Below, piece by piece: positions 47,039-56,133 of a stretch of DNA of 64,000 bases (the first letter of the stretch is position 1; each line of letters begins with the position of its first letter). Below the pieces are notes generated by a model, which saw nothing but the letters and a program-made list of their open reading frames with translations, was not told the DNA's origin and searched no databases. The position numbers were made by a program, and so were the translations under genes. The stretch is from Opitutaceae bacterium (GTDB lineage Bacteria; Verrucomicrobiota; Verrucomicrobiia; Opitutales; Opitutaceae): contig PLXS01000001.1 in the NCBI GenBank assembly GCA_003151515.1, positions 1 through 64,000 on the forward strand, read 5' to 3'.

Positions 47039-48283
47039 ATGAACGCAAGCGTCGACCCGAAGCGAACGATCGCAGAATTGAAGGATCTGCGCCAGCTGAC
47101 TGCGGATGACAACGGGGCCCAGCGGGTCGCCTTCACGCCCATGTGGCTCGCGACGCGGGCGTGGCTGCGAAAGAAGCTCGAGGCGCTCCCGGTGGAGGTC
47201 CACGCCGACGAGGCCGGCAACCTCTGGTCGACCCTCGCCGGCCAAGGCGAGCGGGCGCTGCTCATCGGCGGGCACATGGACTCCGTTCCCAACGGCGGAT
47301 GGCTTGACGGGTGCCTAAACGTGCTCGCCGGGCTGGAGGTCCTGCGCCGCATAAGCGCGCAGCACGGCGGCCGGCCGCCGGTGACCGTGCGCCTTGTCGA
47401 CTGGGCGGACGAGGAGGGGGCGCGCTTCGGCAAGAGCCTCTTCGGCTCCTCGGCGTGCGCCGGCACGCTCGACATGGCGGAGGCGCGCGGGCTCAGGGAC
47501 CGTGAGGGGGTCTCGCTCCCCGACGCGCTCGCAAAGGTCGGCATCGACTTCGAGAGGGTAAAGGAGAGCGGCCGCGAGCTCGCCAAGGCGGCCGCGTACC
47601 TCGAACTGCACATCGAGCAGGGGCCCGTGCTGCTCGACTTGGGCCTACCGCTGGGCGCCGTCCTGGGCACCTTCGGCGTCGAGAGGCACGCGATCACGTT
47701 CCGGGGCCAGGCGGCGCATTCGGGAAGCACGCCCATGAACCGGCGCAGGGACGCATTTCTCGCGGCGGGCCGGATGGCCTCGGAGATCTACGGGATCGCC
47801 GCGCGAAACGGGGGCGTCTGCACGATCGGCTCCTGCACGACCAAGCCCGGGATCGTAACGAGCGTCGTCGAGGAGTGCCGGATCACCCTCGACCAGCGCC
47901 ACCTCGACCCGGCCGCGCTTGCCAGGATGCTCGAGGAGGCGAGAGGCGCCGCGGAGCGCTTCGCCGCCGAGGGCGGTGTGGGCGTTTCCTGGGAGCGCCT
48001 GTGGAGGATCGAGCCCATCGCTTTCAACGCCGACCTGATCGGCATGTGCAACGAGGCGATACGGGAGACGTGCGGCAGGTCGCACCGGCTGCCGTCAGGG
48101 CCGCTTCACGACGCGGCCGAGGTCTCAAGGTCGGGCGTTCCCACCGTGATGATGTTCGTCCAGAGCCTTCGGGGCATAAGCCACAACAAGATCGAGGACA
48201 CGCTCGAGGAGCACCTCGAACTCTGCGTCAGGGCGTTCGACCGCCTCGCCGACAAGGCGATGGCGTGGGTGGGCTCCCGGTGA
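47039..48283 (+). CDS. N-carbamoyl-beta-alanine amidohydrolase (M20 Zn-hydrolase)
   Basis: A 414-residue M20-family dinuclear metal hydrolase of the beta-ureidopropionase/allantoate amidohydrolase/N-carbamoyl-L-amino acid hydrolase group. Metal and catalytic motifs are GGHMDSVPNGGWLDG (about residue 75), DEEGARFGKSLFGS (about 120), ELHIEQGP (about 185), and the lid-domain GQAAHSGSTPMNRRRDA (about 225). ISHNKIEDT lies near the end. It removes the carbamoyl group to give beta-alanine or beta-aminoisobutyrate. An ATG at 47015 would add eight residues. It is divergently transcribed from preA, completing the pathway. Confidence 0.85.
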   Translation: MNASVDPKRTIAELKDLRQLTADDNGAQRVAFTPMWLATRAWLRKKLEALPVEVHADEAGNLWSTLAGQGERALLIGGHMDSVPNGGWLDGCLNVLAGLEVLRRISAQHGGRPPVTVRLVDWADEEGARFGKSLFGSSACAGTLDMAEARGLRDREGVSLPDALAKVGIDFERVKESGRELAKAAAYLELHIEQGPVLLDLGLPLGAVLGTFGVERHAITFRGQAAHSGSTPMNRRRDAFLAAGRMASEIYGIAARNGGVCTIGSCTTKPGIVTSVVEECRITLDQRHLDPAALARMLEEARGAAERFAAEGGVGVSWERLWRIEPIAFNADLIGMCNEAIRETCGRSHRLPSGPLHDAAEVSRSGVPTVMMFVQSLRGISHNKIEDTLEEHLELCVRAFDRLADKAMAWVGSR

Positions 48284-48301
48284 GGGGGCCAGGCGCGGGC
48301 G

Positions 48302-49534
48302 TCAGCCCTGCAGCCCGAAGAACTTGAGCGTGCGCCGAAGCGAGGCCACGAGCGCGTCGACCTCCCGCTCCTCGTTGTACACGTAGAAGCTCGCGCGGGC
48401 CGTGCTGGTGAGGCCCAGCCTCCGCATAAGGGGCTGGTTGCAGTGGTGGCCCCCGCGCAGGGCGATCCCGTCTTCGTCGGCGAAGGTGACGACATCGTGG
48501 GCGTGGAGGGACTCAAACGCGAAGCTCACGAGCCCGCCGCGCTCGCCCTTCGGGCCCAGGACCCGGATGCCCGGGAGCGCCGAGAGCCGCTCATACGCCA
48601 GGCGCGCGAGCGCGCCGTCGTGCCTGCGGATCTCCTCGCGACCGAGCGTGTCGAGGAAGTCGCACGCGGCCCCGAGCGCCACCGCGTCGCCGAAGTTTGG
48701 GGTGCCGGCCTCGAAGCGCTCGGGCGTCGGCTTCCAGCGGCTCTCGAAGAAGTCCACGTTCGAAATCATCCCCCCGCCCCCCTGCCACGGCGGCATCGCG
48801 TCCAGGAGCGCCTTGCGCCCGTAAAGGGCGCCGATTCCCGTGACGCTCGCCATCTTGTGGCCCGAGAAGGCGAGGAAGTCGCACCCGATCGCCCGGACGT
48901 CGACTGGCATGTGGCCGATGGATTGCGCGGCGTCGATGACGGTGACGGCCCCGACCCTGCGCGCCCGGGCGCAGAGATCGGCGACCGGGTTGATTGTGCC
49001 CAGGGTGTTAGAGACGTGGGTAAAGGCGAAGACCCGCACCTCCGGCGTGAGGACGCGGTCGAGCTGGGAAAGGTCGAGGAGACCGTCGTCGCCGGTCACG
49101 GGCAGGTACCGCAGGGTGGCGCCCGTCCTCTGGGCGACGAGCTGCCAGGGCACGAGGTTGCTATGGTGCTCCATCTCGGTCAGCAGGATGACGTCGCCCT
49201 TCCTCAGGTTGGCGCCGCCCCAGCTCGACGCGACCAGGTTGATCGACTCCGTCGTTCCTCGCGTGAAGACGATCTCCTCGGGCGCCTCGGCGTTCACGAA
49301 CGTGGCGACCCGGGACCGGGCGCCCTCGTAGGCGTCGGTGGCGCGCATTGAAAGCGCGTGCAGGCCGCGGTGCACGTTGGCGTTGTCCCGCTCGTAGAAC
49401 CGGTCCAGCGCGGCCATGACCGCGCGGGGCTTCTGGGTGGTTGCCGCGTTGTCCAGGTAGACGAGCGGATGCCCGTTCACTTCCTGGTGGAGGATGGGGA
49501 ACTCGTCCCTGATGCGCAGCCAGGGTGAGGGCAT
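48302..49534 (-). CDS. sufS: Cysteine desulfurase SufS
   Basis: A 410-residue group II cysteine desulfurase. It starts MPSPWLRIRDEFPIL, with YLDNAATTQKP, NVHRGLHALS, TEMEHHSNLVPW, the PLP lysine in FSGHKMASVTGIG (about residue 228), and the active-site cysteine expected in RGGHHCNQPLM (about 364). It mobilises sulfur from cysteine for Fe-S assembly. The sufU start lies upstream; its stop is 5 bp before this start, so both are one operon. Normal length, no anomalies. Confidence 0.95.
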   Translation of the reverse strand: MPSPWLRIRDEFPILHQEVNGHPLVYLDNAATTQKPRAVMAALDRFYERDNANVHRGLHALSMRATDAYEGARSRVATFVNAEAPEEIVFTRGTTESINLVASSWGGANLRKGDVILLTEMEHHSNLVPWQLVAQRTGATLRYLPVTGDDGLLDLSQLDRVLTPEVRVFAFTHVSNTLGTINPVADLCARARRVGAVTVIDAAQSIGHMPVDVRAIGCDFLAFSGHKMASVTGIGALYGRKALLDAMPPWQGGGGMISNVDFFESRWKPTPERFEAGTPNFGDAVALGAACDFLDTLGREEIRRHDGALARLAYERLSALPGIRVLGPKGERGGLVSFAFESLHAHDVVTFADEDGIALRGGHHCNQPLMRRLGLTSTARASFYVYNEEREVDALVASLRRTLKFFGLQG

Positions 49535-49539
49535 CGCGC

Positions 49540-49995
49540 TCAATCCTTGTGGCTCTCCGTGGTGGCGGCCACGGTGTCGCCGCGCAGCGCGTTGAGCGCC
49601 GCGTGCCACGACAGGGTCGCGCACTTGATCCGGGCCGGAAAGGCGTGCACGCCGGCGAATGCCGCGAGGTCGCTTATCACCTCGGGCTCCTTGCCCGTGG
49701 TCACGATCTCGTGGAACTCCTTGAAGAGCTTCTGGGCCTCGGCCGAGGTCTTGCCCTTGAGCTGCGTCGTCATGAGGGAAGCGCTCGCCTGGGAGATCGC
49801 GCAGCCGGAGCCCTCGAACGAGATCTCGGCGATCCTGTCGCCCTCGAGGCGAAGGAAGACGTCGCATTGGTCGCCGCACGACGGGTTGTCTCCGTGCGCC
49901 GAACGGTTGGCCGTCGGCAGCCGGCCGCGGTTGCGCGGCCTTCTGTTGTGGTCAAGGATGACCTGCTGGTAGAGATCGCTTAGTTCCGCCGACAT
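49540..49995 (-). CDS. sufU: SufU-type Fe-S/zinc sulfurtransferase scaffold
   Basis: A 151-residue IscU-fold protein. The three conserved Cys are in NPSCGDQCD (about residue 40), EGSGCAISQASASLM (about 65) and RIKCATLSWHAAL (about 127). The insertion between the second and third Cys marks SufU rather than IscU. SufU accepts persulfide from SufS, which is encoded immediately downstream. Confidence 0.93.
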   Translation of the reverse strand: MSAELSDLYQQVILDHNRRPRNRGRLPTANRSAHGDNPSCGDQCDVFLRLEGDRIAEISFEGSGCAISQASASLMTTQLKGKTSAEAQKLFKEFHEIVTTGKEPEVISDLAAFAGVHAFPARIKCATLSWHAALNALRGDTVAATTESHKD

Positions 49996-50328
49996 GGTGA
50001 AAGGTAACAGGTATCCACCGGTGAACGCGCGTCAAGGGTGCGGCTTGGGGGAGGGCCGCGCGGACGGCGCGCGGCATGCTCTCGGCGCGGGATTCGAACA
50101 CCGGCCTCAATTTGGAGGTCGCCGAGCCGCCCGTCGGCGGCGATAGTCGAATGGTGGAGCGCTGGCGACACACGACTCTGAACGGGATGGCGTGGCGGCC
50201 CGGCAAGGGATCCGCCGGCGGCCGGCCCGTTTATTTGAAGGGCGCAGTGGCGGTTTTTGGGGCGCCGGGTGTCACGGATGCCAGGAGTGAAACTGAGTCC
50301 TGTCTCCATATCTCGATTTGTGAGCCCG
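49996..50328. other. Intergenic region between sufU and fecI-like gene
   Basis: About 330 bp between divergent genes. It is GC-rich and holds the promoters of both. A GATTCGAAC at about 50091 resembles a tRNA T-loop, but the flanking bases do not pair. No gene, riboswitch or confident promoter is seen. In-frame upstream starts for the sigma gene exist at 50257 (TTG) and 50278 (ATG), so part of it could be coding. Confidence 0.4.
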
Positions 50329-50850
50329 ATGCCTGAGGAACCCACTGGCCAACGGGACTTTGCGGAACTGTACCGGGCGACGATTGCGCCCCTGAGGCGC
50401 TACCTGACCCGGCTCTTGGGCAGCTCCACCGAGGCGCAGGACGTGGCCCACGACGCCTACATGCGGGTGTATCCGGTGATGAAGGAGAAGCCCGCCAGGT
50501 ACCCGGCAGCGCTGCTTTACACGGCCGCACGCAGGCTCGCCATCAACCGCCTCCGGCGCCGCAGCATTTCGCCGGTTGTGCGGGAACCCTTTAGCCCTGA
50601 GCTCTCGGCGTCCCAGGCGCCCGGGGTCGAGCAGCAGGTCATCGCGCGCCAGGAGCTCGAGCTCCTGGAGCAGGCGATCGCCGACCTGCCTGACGGGTGC
50701 CGCACCGTGCTCCTGCTGCGCAAGGTCGAGTGCCTTTCGCACCGCGAGATCTCGGAGCGGCTAGGGATCGCGGTCAGCACCGTGGAAAAACAGCATGCGC
50801 GCGCGCTTAGGCTGCTGCGCAGCGCGCTCGAAGGGAGGCTTGACCCATGA
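50329..50850 (+). CDS. FecI-type ECF sigma factor
   Basis: A 173-residue ECF sigma factor. Region 2 contains FAELYRATIAPLRRYLTRLL, EAQDVAHDAYMRVY and YPAALLYTAARRLAINRLR; region 4 contains LPDGCRTVLLLRKVECLSHR and VSTVEKQHARALRLL. The start at 50329 (MPEEPTGQRD) gives the usual FecI N-terminus. Its stop overlaps the start of the FecR-like gene by 4 bp (ATGA), and a TonB-dependent receptor gene with an STN domain follows. This is the classic cell-surface signalling arrangement. Confidence 0.92.
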   Translation: MPEEPTGQRDFAELYRATIAPLRRYLTRLLGSSTEAQDVAHDAYMRVYPVMKEKPARYPAALLYTAARRLAINRLRRRSISPVVREPFSPELSASQAPGVEQQVIARQELELLEQAIADLPDGCRTVLLLRKVECLSHREISERLGIAVSTVEKQHARALRLLRSALEGRLDP

Positions 50851-51851
50851 GCCCTGCAGACAAGTTTTCGATTCCGGCCGAGGATGAGGCGTCCCTGTGG
50901 GCGGCCCGCCTCGACGGGGGGGAGCTGAGCGAATCCGACAGGGCTGACCTCGAGGGATGGCTGGCCGGCGACCCCGGCCGGCGCGAACTCCTCGATAATT
51001 TCCGGAGGCTTTCGGCGGGCCTTGACCGCCTGCTGCCCGCGCTTGCCGCACAGGGCCGCGTCGAGATGCCAGCTCAGCGGGCGCCGGCCCGCCCGAGCTG
51101 GCGGCCCAGCTGGATCACCGCCGGCGCGTTCGCCGTGGCGGCCGTCGTCGCGGGAACCGTCTGGATCGAGTGGTCGGGCCGGCCCGAGCGGATGACCGCC
51201 CCGGTGGCCCAGAGAAGGTCCTTCACGCTATCCGATGGCACGCGTGTGGAGCTGAACGCCAACACGAGCATCTCCGTCAAGAGCAGCCGGGGGGAGCGCC
51301 GTGTCGGCCTTGCCGACGGCGAAGCCTACTTCGAGGTGACCAAGGACAGGTCGCGCCCGTTCATCGTGGAGACGCCGATGGGATCCGTGCGCGTCACGGG
51401 GACGCAGTTCAACGTGAGGGAGCTGGGGAAGTCGGAACTCGTCGTCACGGTCGTCGAGGGCTCGGTGCAGGTGCGCAGCGACGATTCCGCGGCGGCCCAC
51501 GCCGCGGGGCCCGTGGCGCTCGGCGCCGGCGACCGCCTGGTTGCCGACGAGACCGGTGTCACGGTGACCGCCCTGCCCAAGGCCTCCCTCGACGACGCCC
51601 TCGCGTGGCGCGACGGCTGGATCGTGTTTAGGGGCACGCCGCTGTCGAAGGCCCTGGCCGAGCTCACCCGCTACTACGGCCGCACGATCGCGGTGACGGA
51701 CAGCGCCGCCGGCGTTAAGCTCAACACGCGCTTCCACCTCGAGGACGACCTCGACGGGGTCCTGGCCTCTCTGGAGGTTTCGCTGCCCGAGGTGCGGGTC
51801 GAGCGTGAGGCGGACGGTGGAGCAAAGGTAAGCCTGCGCGCCGAGAGGTAA
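50847..51851 (+). CDS. FecR-type anti-sigma/sigma regulator
   Basis: A 334-residue inner-membrane regulator. The N-terminal DUF4880-type segment (WAARLDGGELSESDRADLEG, about residues 18-60) would bind the sigma factor. One transmembrane helix follows (about 90-108). The periplasmic FecR domain contains SFTLSDGTRVELNANTSI, DGEAYFEVTKD and VTGTQFNVRE (about 125-205), and the C-terminal STN-like domain (about 250-330) LSKALAELTRYYGRTI. It transmits receptor occupancy to the sigma factor. It lies 13 bp before the receptor's TTG start. Confidence 0.92.
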   Translation: MSPADKFSIPAEDEASLWAARLDGGELSESDRADLEGWLAGDPGRRELLDNFRRLSAGLDRLLPALAAQGRVEMPAQRAPARPSWRPSWITAGAFAVAAVVAGTVWIEWSGRPERMTAPVAQRRSFTLSDGTRVELNANTSISVKSSRGERRVGLADGEAYFEVTKDRSRPFIVETPMGSVRVTGTQFNVRELGKSELVVTVVEGSVQVRSDDSAAAHAAGPVALGAGDRLVADETGVTVTALPKASLDDALAWRDGWIVFRGTPLSKALAELTRYYGRTIAVTDSAAGVKLNTRFHLEDDLDGVLASLEVSLPEVRVEREADGGAKVSLRAER

Positions 51852-51864
51852 GAAGCGCCTTTCG

Positions 51865-54800
51865 TTGAAGAGAGCTCACCCTTCAAGCAACCTAGGATCC
51901 TTACTCATCAATCGTCTGGCGCTGGCGGCGGCCCTGTTCATGGCCCCCGCCGCGGCACTGGCTGAGCCGGTCGAGTTCAACCTCCCGGCCCAGTCGGCGG
52001 ACGACGCGTTGATGGCTTTCTCGCGCCAGGCCGGAGTCGAGATCTTCTTCTCGTTCGACCGCCTGCACGCCAAGCAGTCGACGGAGGTGAAGGGCCTCAT
52101 GGAGCCCGAGGAGGCGCTCGGACTGCTCCTCAAGGGCACCGGTTTCGAGGCCCAGCCCAGCGGGAAGGGGCGCTTTGTCGTCACGGCGATCCGGCAGAGG
52201 ACGGGCTCCGTCAGGGGCCGCCTGCTCACGCCCCGCGGCACGGCCGCGGGCGGCATCCATGTCATGGTTCCCGACACGCGTATCAAGTCGGTTACCGACA
52301 AGCTTGGAGGGTTCTACCTGGATTCGGTGCCGACGGGCACGCGCCAGATCGTCGCCACCGGGGGCGGCTTCCAGCCGCTGATCATAGAGAACGTCGAGAT
52401 CGTGGCGGACGAGGTCCTGACGCTCGAGACGCAGTCGATGAACGCGGTGCGCGACCCGACGCTCCTTGAGCCCTTCATCGTCGAGGCGAAGGCGGCCATA
52501 CCGGGCCCTCTGGGCGACGATGGGGCGCCGCCGGCGCCCCGCACCGCCGCTGGCAACGTGGACATGCCTAGGACCGAAAACGACGCCCTCGACTACGAGA
52601 TTTTCACGCGAGACCAGATACAGAGAAGCGGGCTGATCGACCTGAATAGGTTCCTCCAGAGGGAGCTGCTGAACAGCGACGCCACGACGCTGCCGCCCGA
52701 GATGAACTCGACAACCCCCGCCTTCGCGTCCGCGAGCACCAACCTGAACCTGGGCGGGTATGCCCCTCAGGACGACGCCACCGTCGTCCTGATCAACGGC
52801 AGGAGGCTGCCCGAGACCGTGACGGCGCTCCCTCCGAACTTCATGCAGCCCTCAGCTCCGCAGCCGGACGTGAACGTGGTTCCACTTAACCTGATCGACC
52901 GGATCGAGGTGCTTCCGGTCTCGGCATCCGCGCTCTACAGCGACAGCCCCGTGGGGGGGGTGATCAACATCGTCCTTCGGCCCAACGTCAACACGACGGA
53001 GATCACGACAACCTACTCAAACGCGACGGCCGGGTACCACGCGCCGCAGTCGACGACGTCGCTGCTAAACGGCGAGACGCTCCTGGGCGGGCGCCTCCAG
53101 CTGAGGCTCAACCTGACGCTGACCGAGGTCATCCCGCCGACGGAGGCGGACCTGGGGTACATCCGAGCGAACCTGCCTTTCCTCTCGGTGCCTCAGGACG
53201 AGCTGTACCGGGCGACCCCCAACGTCAGCAGCGCCAACGGCGCGCCGCTCTTCGGCCCAGGGACGCCCTCGTTCACGTCGGTGGCCCCGGGTTCGGATGG
53301 CTCGGGCGGGATCGGGGCGTTTGGCGGCCGCCAGGGAGTGCAGAGCCTGTCGCTCTTCCAGCCCCCCGGGGGCGGCCTCGCGGACTCGCCCAACAGCATC
53401 GACTTCGCCTACGGCAGGAAGGAGCAGGACACCTCCATATACGGCTCTGTGACCTTCGACATGTTTCCATGGCTTCAGTTCGGGGTGGACGCCACGGCGA
53501 GGCGCACGATCAACAACACCGGATACGGGGTCTTCACGGGCAACCTGGTCCTGCCGGCGAGCTCGGCGTTCAACCCCTTCGGCCAGGATGTGAATGTCTC
53601 GCTGAACGAGACGGCGCCGGCGCTCGGCGCCGACTACGACGAGGCGCGCATCGACTACTACTCCGTCGTGGGCGGAATCCTCCTCAAGCTCGGGGGCGGC
53701 TGGGAGGTGTCGGGGGACGCCCAATACGGGCTGAACATAACGAAGTTTCGCGGGATCGAGGGCGTCGACAGCGGGCGCTGGCAGCAGCTTGTCGACGAGG
53801 GGATCTACAATCCGCTGCGCGACACCCAGGTCTACGGGCCGCCGCAGCAGTTCTACGACCAGGTCCTTGTCTTCTTCGGGCCCAAGGACCAGTTCGCAAC
53901 GCTTGGCGACTACGACACGCTCGACATGTCGCTGCGCATAGCGAACGCGTCGCTTGCGCTGCCGACGGGCAGGGGCGCAGCAACCATCGGAGCCGACTAC
54001 CAGTATGGCCGCCTCTCGACGTACACCGAGTCCCTGAGATACGGCGACGACACCCTTGTCGCCTCCCCCGACATCTGGGTCGGGCGCTCGCTCGTCAGGT
54101 ACAGCGGCTTCGGCGAGGTTCAGGCGCCCCTTCTGCCGTCCAAGTGGCTCCCCGCATGGCTGCTCAAGGTCGAGGCCGACGTGTCGGCCCGGTACACGGC
54201 GTCGGACCTGGCAAACGAGGCGAACCTGGCGCCCACGGGCGCCCTCAAGGTCGACTTCGCCGGCGGGCTCACTCTCAGGGCGACATACGCCACCTCGAAC
54301 CGCTTCCCGCCGGACTTCTTCAGCCACCTGGTGGTGGGCGCGGGGGCGCAGATCGGGGGAATAGGCCAGTCGACCGGCGCAATCGTCTACGACCCGCTGC
54401 GGGGAAACGAACCCGAGACCATCCAGGCGAGCGATGTCGTGAATCCCAACCTGCAGCCCGAGGCGGCGGTGACGCAGACCTTCGGGTTCATCTACCAGCG
54501 GGGTAGCGTGCATCGGTTCCGCCTCTCGGTGGACTTCATAAACGCCAACACATCCGGGGAGGAGCAGTACTTCGGCCCGCAGCAGATCGTGGACCTCGAG
54601 GCGCTCCTGCCCCAGCGGATCATCCGGGCGCCCGCCGCGCCCGGCGACCCGTACGGCGTGGGCGAGATCACTTCCGTGCTCGCGGGAGACTTCAACTCCG
54701 CATGGCGCCACTCGCAGAATTGGAACGCCTCGTTCGACTACGCCTGGACGGATTGCGCGGGCGGCACGCTGGAGGCGTACTGCCGCTGCGTCTACTACCA

Positions 54801-55227
54801 GCTCTACGAGCTAGAGATCCTGCCCGGCACGCCGCCTGTCGACGAGCTCTCGCACCCCGACGGCGCCACCCCGGGCCTGCTCAGGCAGCGGATGAACTTT
54901 GGGGCAAGCTGGTCAGGGAAGCACTACGGGTTCGGCCTGGATGGGCACTATTTCCACTCGCGGATCCTGCCAGAGACCTATTGGGCGAACCAGGGCAGCG
55001 ACCAGATCGACCCCTTCTGGCAGTTCGACGGGTTCGTGCAGGCGGACATCGGAAGGTGGCTTCCATGGAATAGCAAACACTACAGCCTTCGCGGCCAGGT
55101 GCGCGTCGACAACCTGCTCGACAAGGGGCCTCCGCGCAACGCCGAGGATCCCACGGGCGCAGGAGTCCAGCCCTACGGGGACTGGCGCGGGCGCGTGTAC
55201 TCGGTGTCCGCCACGCTGACTTTTTGA
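51865..55227 (+). CDS. TonB-dependent receptor with N-terminal STN signalling domain
   Basis: A 1120-residue outer-membrane transporter starting with TTG, which gives a signal peptide cleaved near ALA-EP (about residue 33). The STN domain spans about 36-108 (FNLPAQSADDALMAFSRQAG), followed by a carboxypeptidase-regulatory-like beta domain (about 112-195). The plug (about 240-375) has DDATVVLINGRRLPE and IDRIEVLPVSASALY with GGVINIVLRP. The 22-stranded barrel ends with the C-terminal Phe (SATLTF). The STN domain lets it signal through the FecR/FecI pair just upstream. The ligand could be an iron chelate or a glycan; nothing here decides it. Confidence 0.93.
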   Translation: MKRAHPSSNLGSLLINRLALAAALFMAPAAALAEPVEFNLPAQSADDALMAFSRQAGVEIFFSFDRLHAKQSTEVKGLMEPEEALGLLLKGTGFEAQPSGKGRFVVTAIRQRTGSVRGRLLTPRGTAAGGIHVMVPDTRIKSVTDKLGGFYLDSVPTGTRQIVATGGGFQPLIIENVEIVADEVLTLETQSMNAVRDPTLLEPFIVEAKAAIPGPLGDDGAPPAPRTAAGNVDMPRTENDALDYEIFTRDQIQRSGLIDLNRFLQRELLNSDATTLPPEMNSTTPAFASASTNLNLGGYAPQDDATVVLINGRRLPETVTALPPNFMQPSAPQPDVNVVPLNLIDRIEVLPVSASALYSDSPVGGVINIVLRPNVNTTEITTTYSNATAGYHAPQSTTSLLNGETLLGGRLQLRLNLTLTEVIPPTEADLGYIRANLPFLSVPQDELYRATPNVSSANGAPLFGPGTPSFTSVAPGSDGSGGIGAFGGRQGVQSLSLFQPPGGGLADSPNSIDFAYGRKEQDTSIYGSVTFDMFPWLQFGVDATARRTINNTGYGVFTGNLVLPASSAFNPFGQDVNVSLNETAPALGADYDEARIDYYSVVGGILLKLGGGWEVSGDAQYGLNITKFRGIEGVDSGRWQQLVDEGIYNPLRDTQVYGPPQQFYDQVLVFFGPKDQFATLGDYDTLDMSLRIANASLALPTGRGAATIGADYQYGRLSTYTESLRYGDDTLVASPDIWVGRSLVRYSGFGEVQAPLLPSKWLPAWLLKVEADVSARYTASDLANEANLAPTGALKVDFAGGLTLRATYATSNRFPPDFFSHLVVGAGAQIGGIGQSTGAIVYDPLRGNEPETIQASDVVNPNLQPEAAVTQTFGFIYQRGSVHRFRLSVDFINANTSGEEQYFGPQQIVDLEALLPQRIIRAPAAPGDPYGVGEITSVLAGDFNSAWRHSQNWNASFDYAWTDCAGGTLEAYCRCVYYQLYELEILPGTPPVDELSHPDGATPGLLRQRMNFGASWSGKHYGFGLDGHYFHSRILPETYWANQGSDQIDPFWQFDGFVQADIGRWLPWNSKHYSLRGQVRVDNLLDKGPPRNAEDPTGAGVQPYGDWRGRVYSVSATLTF

Positions 55228-55546
55228 AATCTGGGTGCGGACCCGCGTAGCGGATTTGACGGGTCCGGCTGTCATACAGGATGGTCCCGGCGCATGCCAA
55301 AGGGGCCTAAACGGAAACCCAATTAAGCTCCCGTGCGTCAATTAAGCGTGACACCAACCCTGCCCAATCGATGCCCCGGCGGGATTTCCCTAGGGCAGCG
55401 GGAACTGACATGGGCTACGGGGAGTCAGTGATGTGCCGCAGAGACATGATCCATTGTAAAAAAATCTTTGAAATTGAATCCGCTCGATTTGCTGCTCCCC
55501 AAAAGAACCGGGAGCCGTTAAACGGGTCAGTCTTCGGAGGCAAACC
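55228..55546. other. Intergenic region before acyl carrier protein gene
   Basis: About 320 bp, less GC-rich near its end. It contains an A-run followed by CTTTGAAATTGAATCCG (55465-55481), similar to CTTTGAATTGCAATGCG upstream of the lipoprotein gene at 63533. A strong ribosome-binding site, GGAGG, lies just before the ATG at 55547. No gene is seen. Confidence 0.4.
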
Positions 55547-55999
55547 ATGAGAGAGGCAGCTCAGACACGGCTGGCAGGCCACGGCTTCGAGCTCGGCCAG
55601 GGCGCTGGCATTAGCCAGGGCGAAGACCCGATTGTGCGCGACGTTCTGCGTCGCTGCTCGCCCGAGACGCGCCTCGCGGCCAGGGAGTTCCGCAGGACCG
55701 GGTGCGTCGATCATCTTCCCGCCATCATCGACGGGGTGATTGAGCACTACGCGGACCCGGACGTTCGCGCGAAGCTCAAGGGCGGCGACGGGACGCTGCG
55801 GCTGGTCGAGGACCTGGCGATCGACTCGCTGACGCTCCTGGAGATCATCTTCATCGCGGAGGAGGTGCTCGGGATCACGATCGACAACGATGAGGTGCGG
55901 CCTTTCAGGACGGTCGACGACGTGAGGGGCTTCATTATCGCCAAGGTTCAGGCGGCGCGGGAGAGGGAGATGCCGCGGGCGCCGGCCGGGAGCCGCTAG
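55547..55999 (+). CDS. Acyl carrier protein-like, with N-terminal extension
   Basis: A 150-residue protein whose residues about 55-135 form an ACP four-helix bundle. The phosphopantetheine site is Ser94 in DLAIDSLTLLEIIF, a variant of the usual DSL motif, followed by FIAEEVLGITIDNDEV and FRTVDDVRGFI as in AcpP helix 3. The N-terminal 50 residues and the Arg-rich tail are extra relative to the roughly 78-residue housekeeping AcpP. It has a good Shine-Dalgarno sequence (GGAGG) and stands alone, without ketosynthase or ligase genes nearby, so it is probably a specialised ACP for lipid or secondary metabolism. Confidence 0.75.
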   Translation: MREAAQTRLAGHGFELGQGAGISQGEDPIVRDVLRRCSPETRLAAREFRRTGCVDHLPAIIDGVIEHYADPDVRAKLKGGDGTLRLVEDLAIDSLTLLEIIFIAEEVLGITIDNDEVRPFRTVDDVRGFIIAKVQAAREREMPRAPAGSR

Positions 56000-56133
56000 G
56001 GGGCGGCAAGACGAACGCTTTCAGCGGGTTGCCGAATTCCGCCGCCGAACCCAGGGGCCCCAAACCCGGCCCGCGAGCGATTTCCACTGACAAGGTCGCG
56101 TAACGGCGTGTTGAGTCGTCGGCTATCACTCCG

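Noticed and set aside
50085-50105. tRNA-like T-loop (GATTCGAAC) upstream of the fecI-like gene
   Set aside because: Flanking bases do not form a 5-bp T-stem on either strand, and no acceptor or anticodon arm can be drawn.
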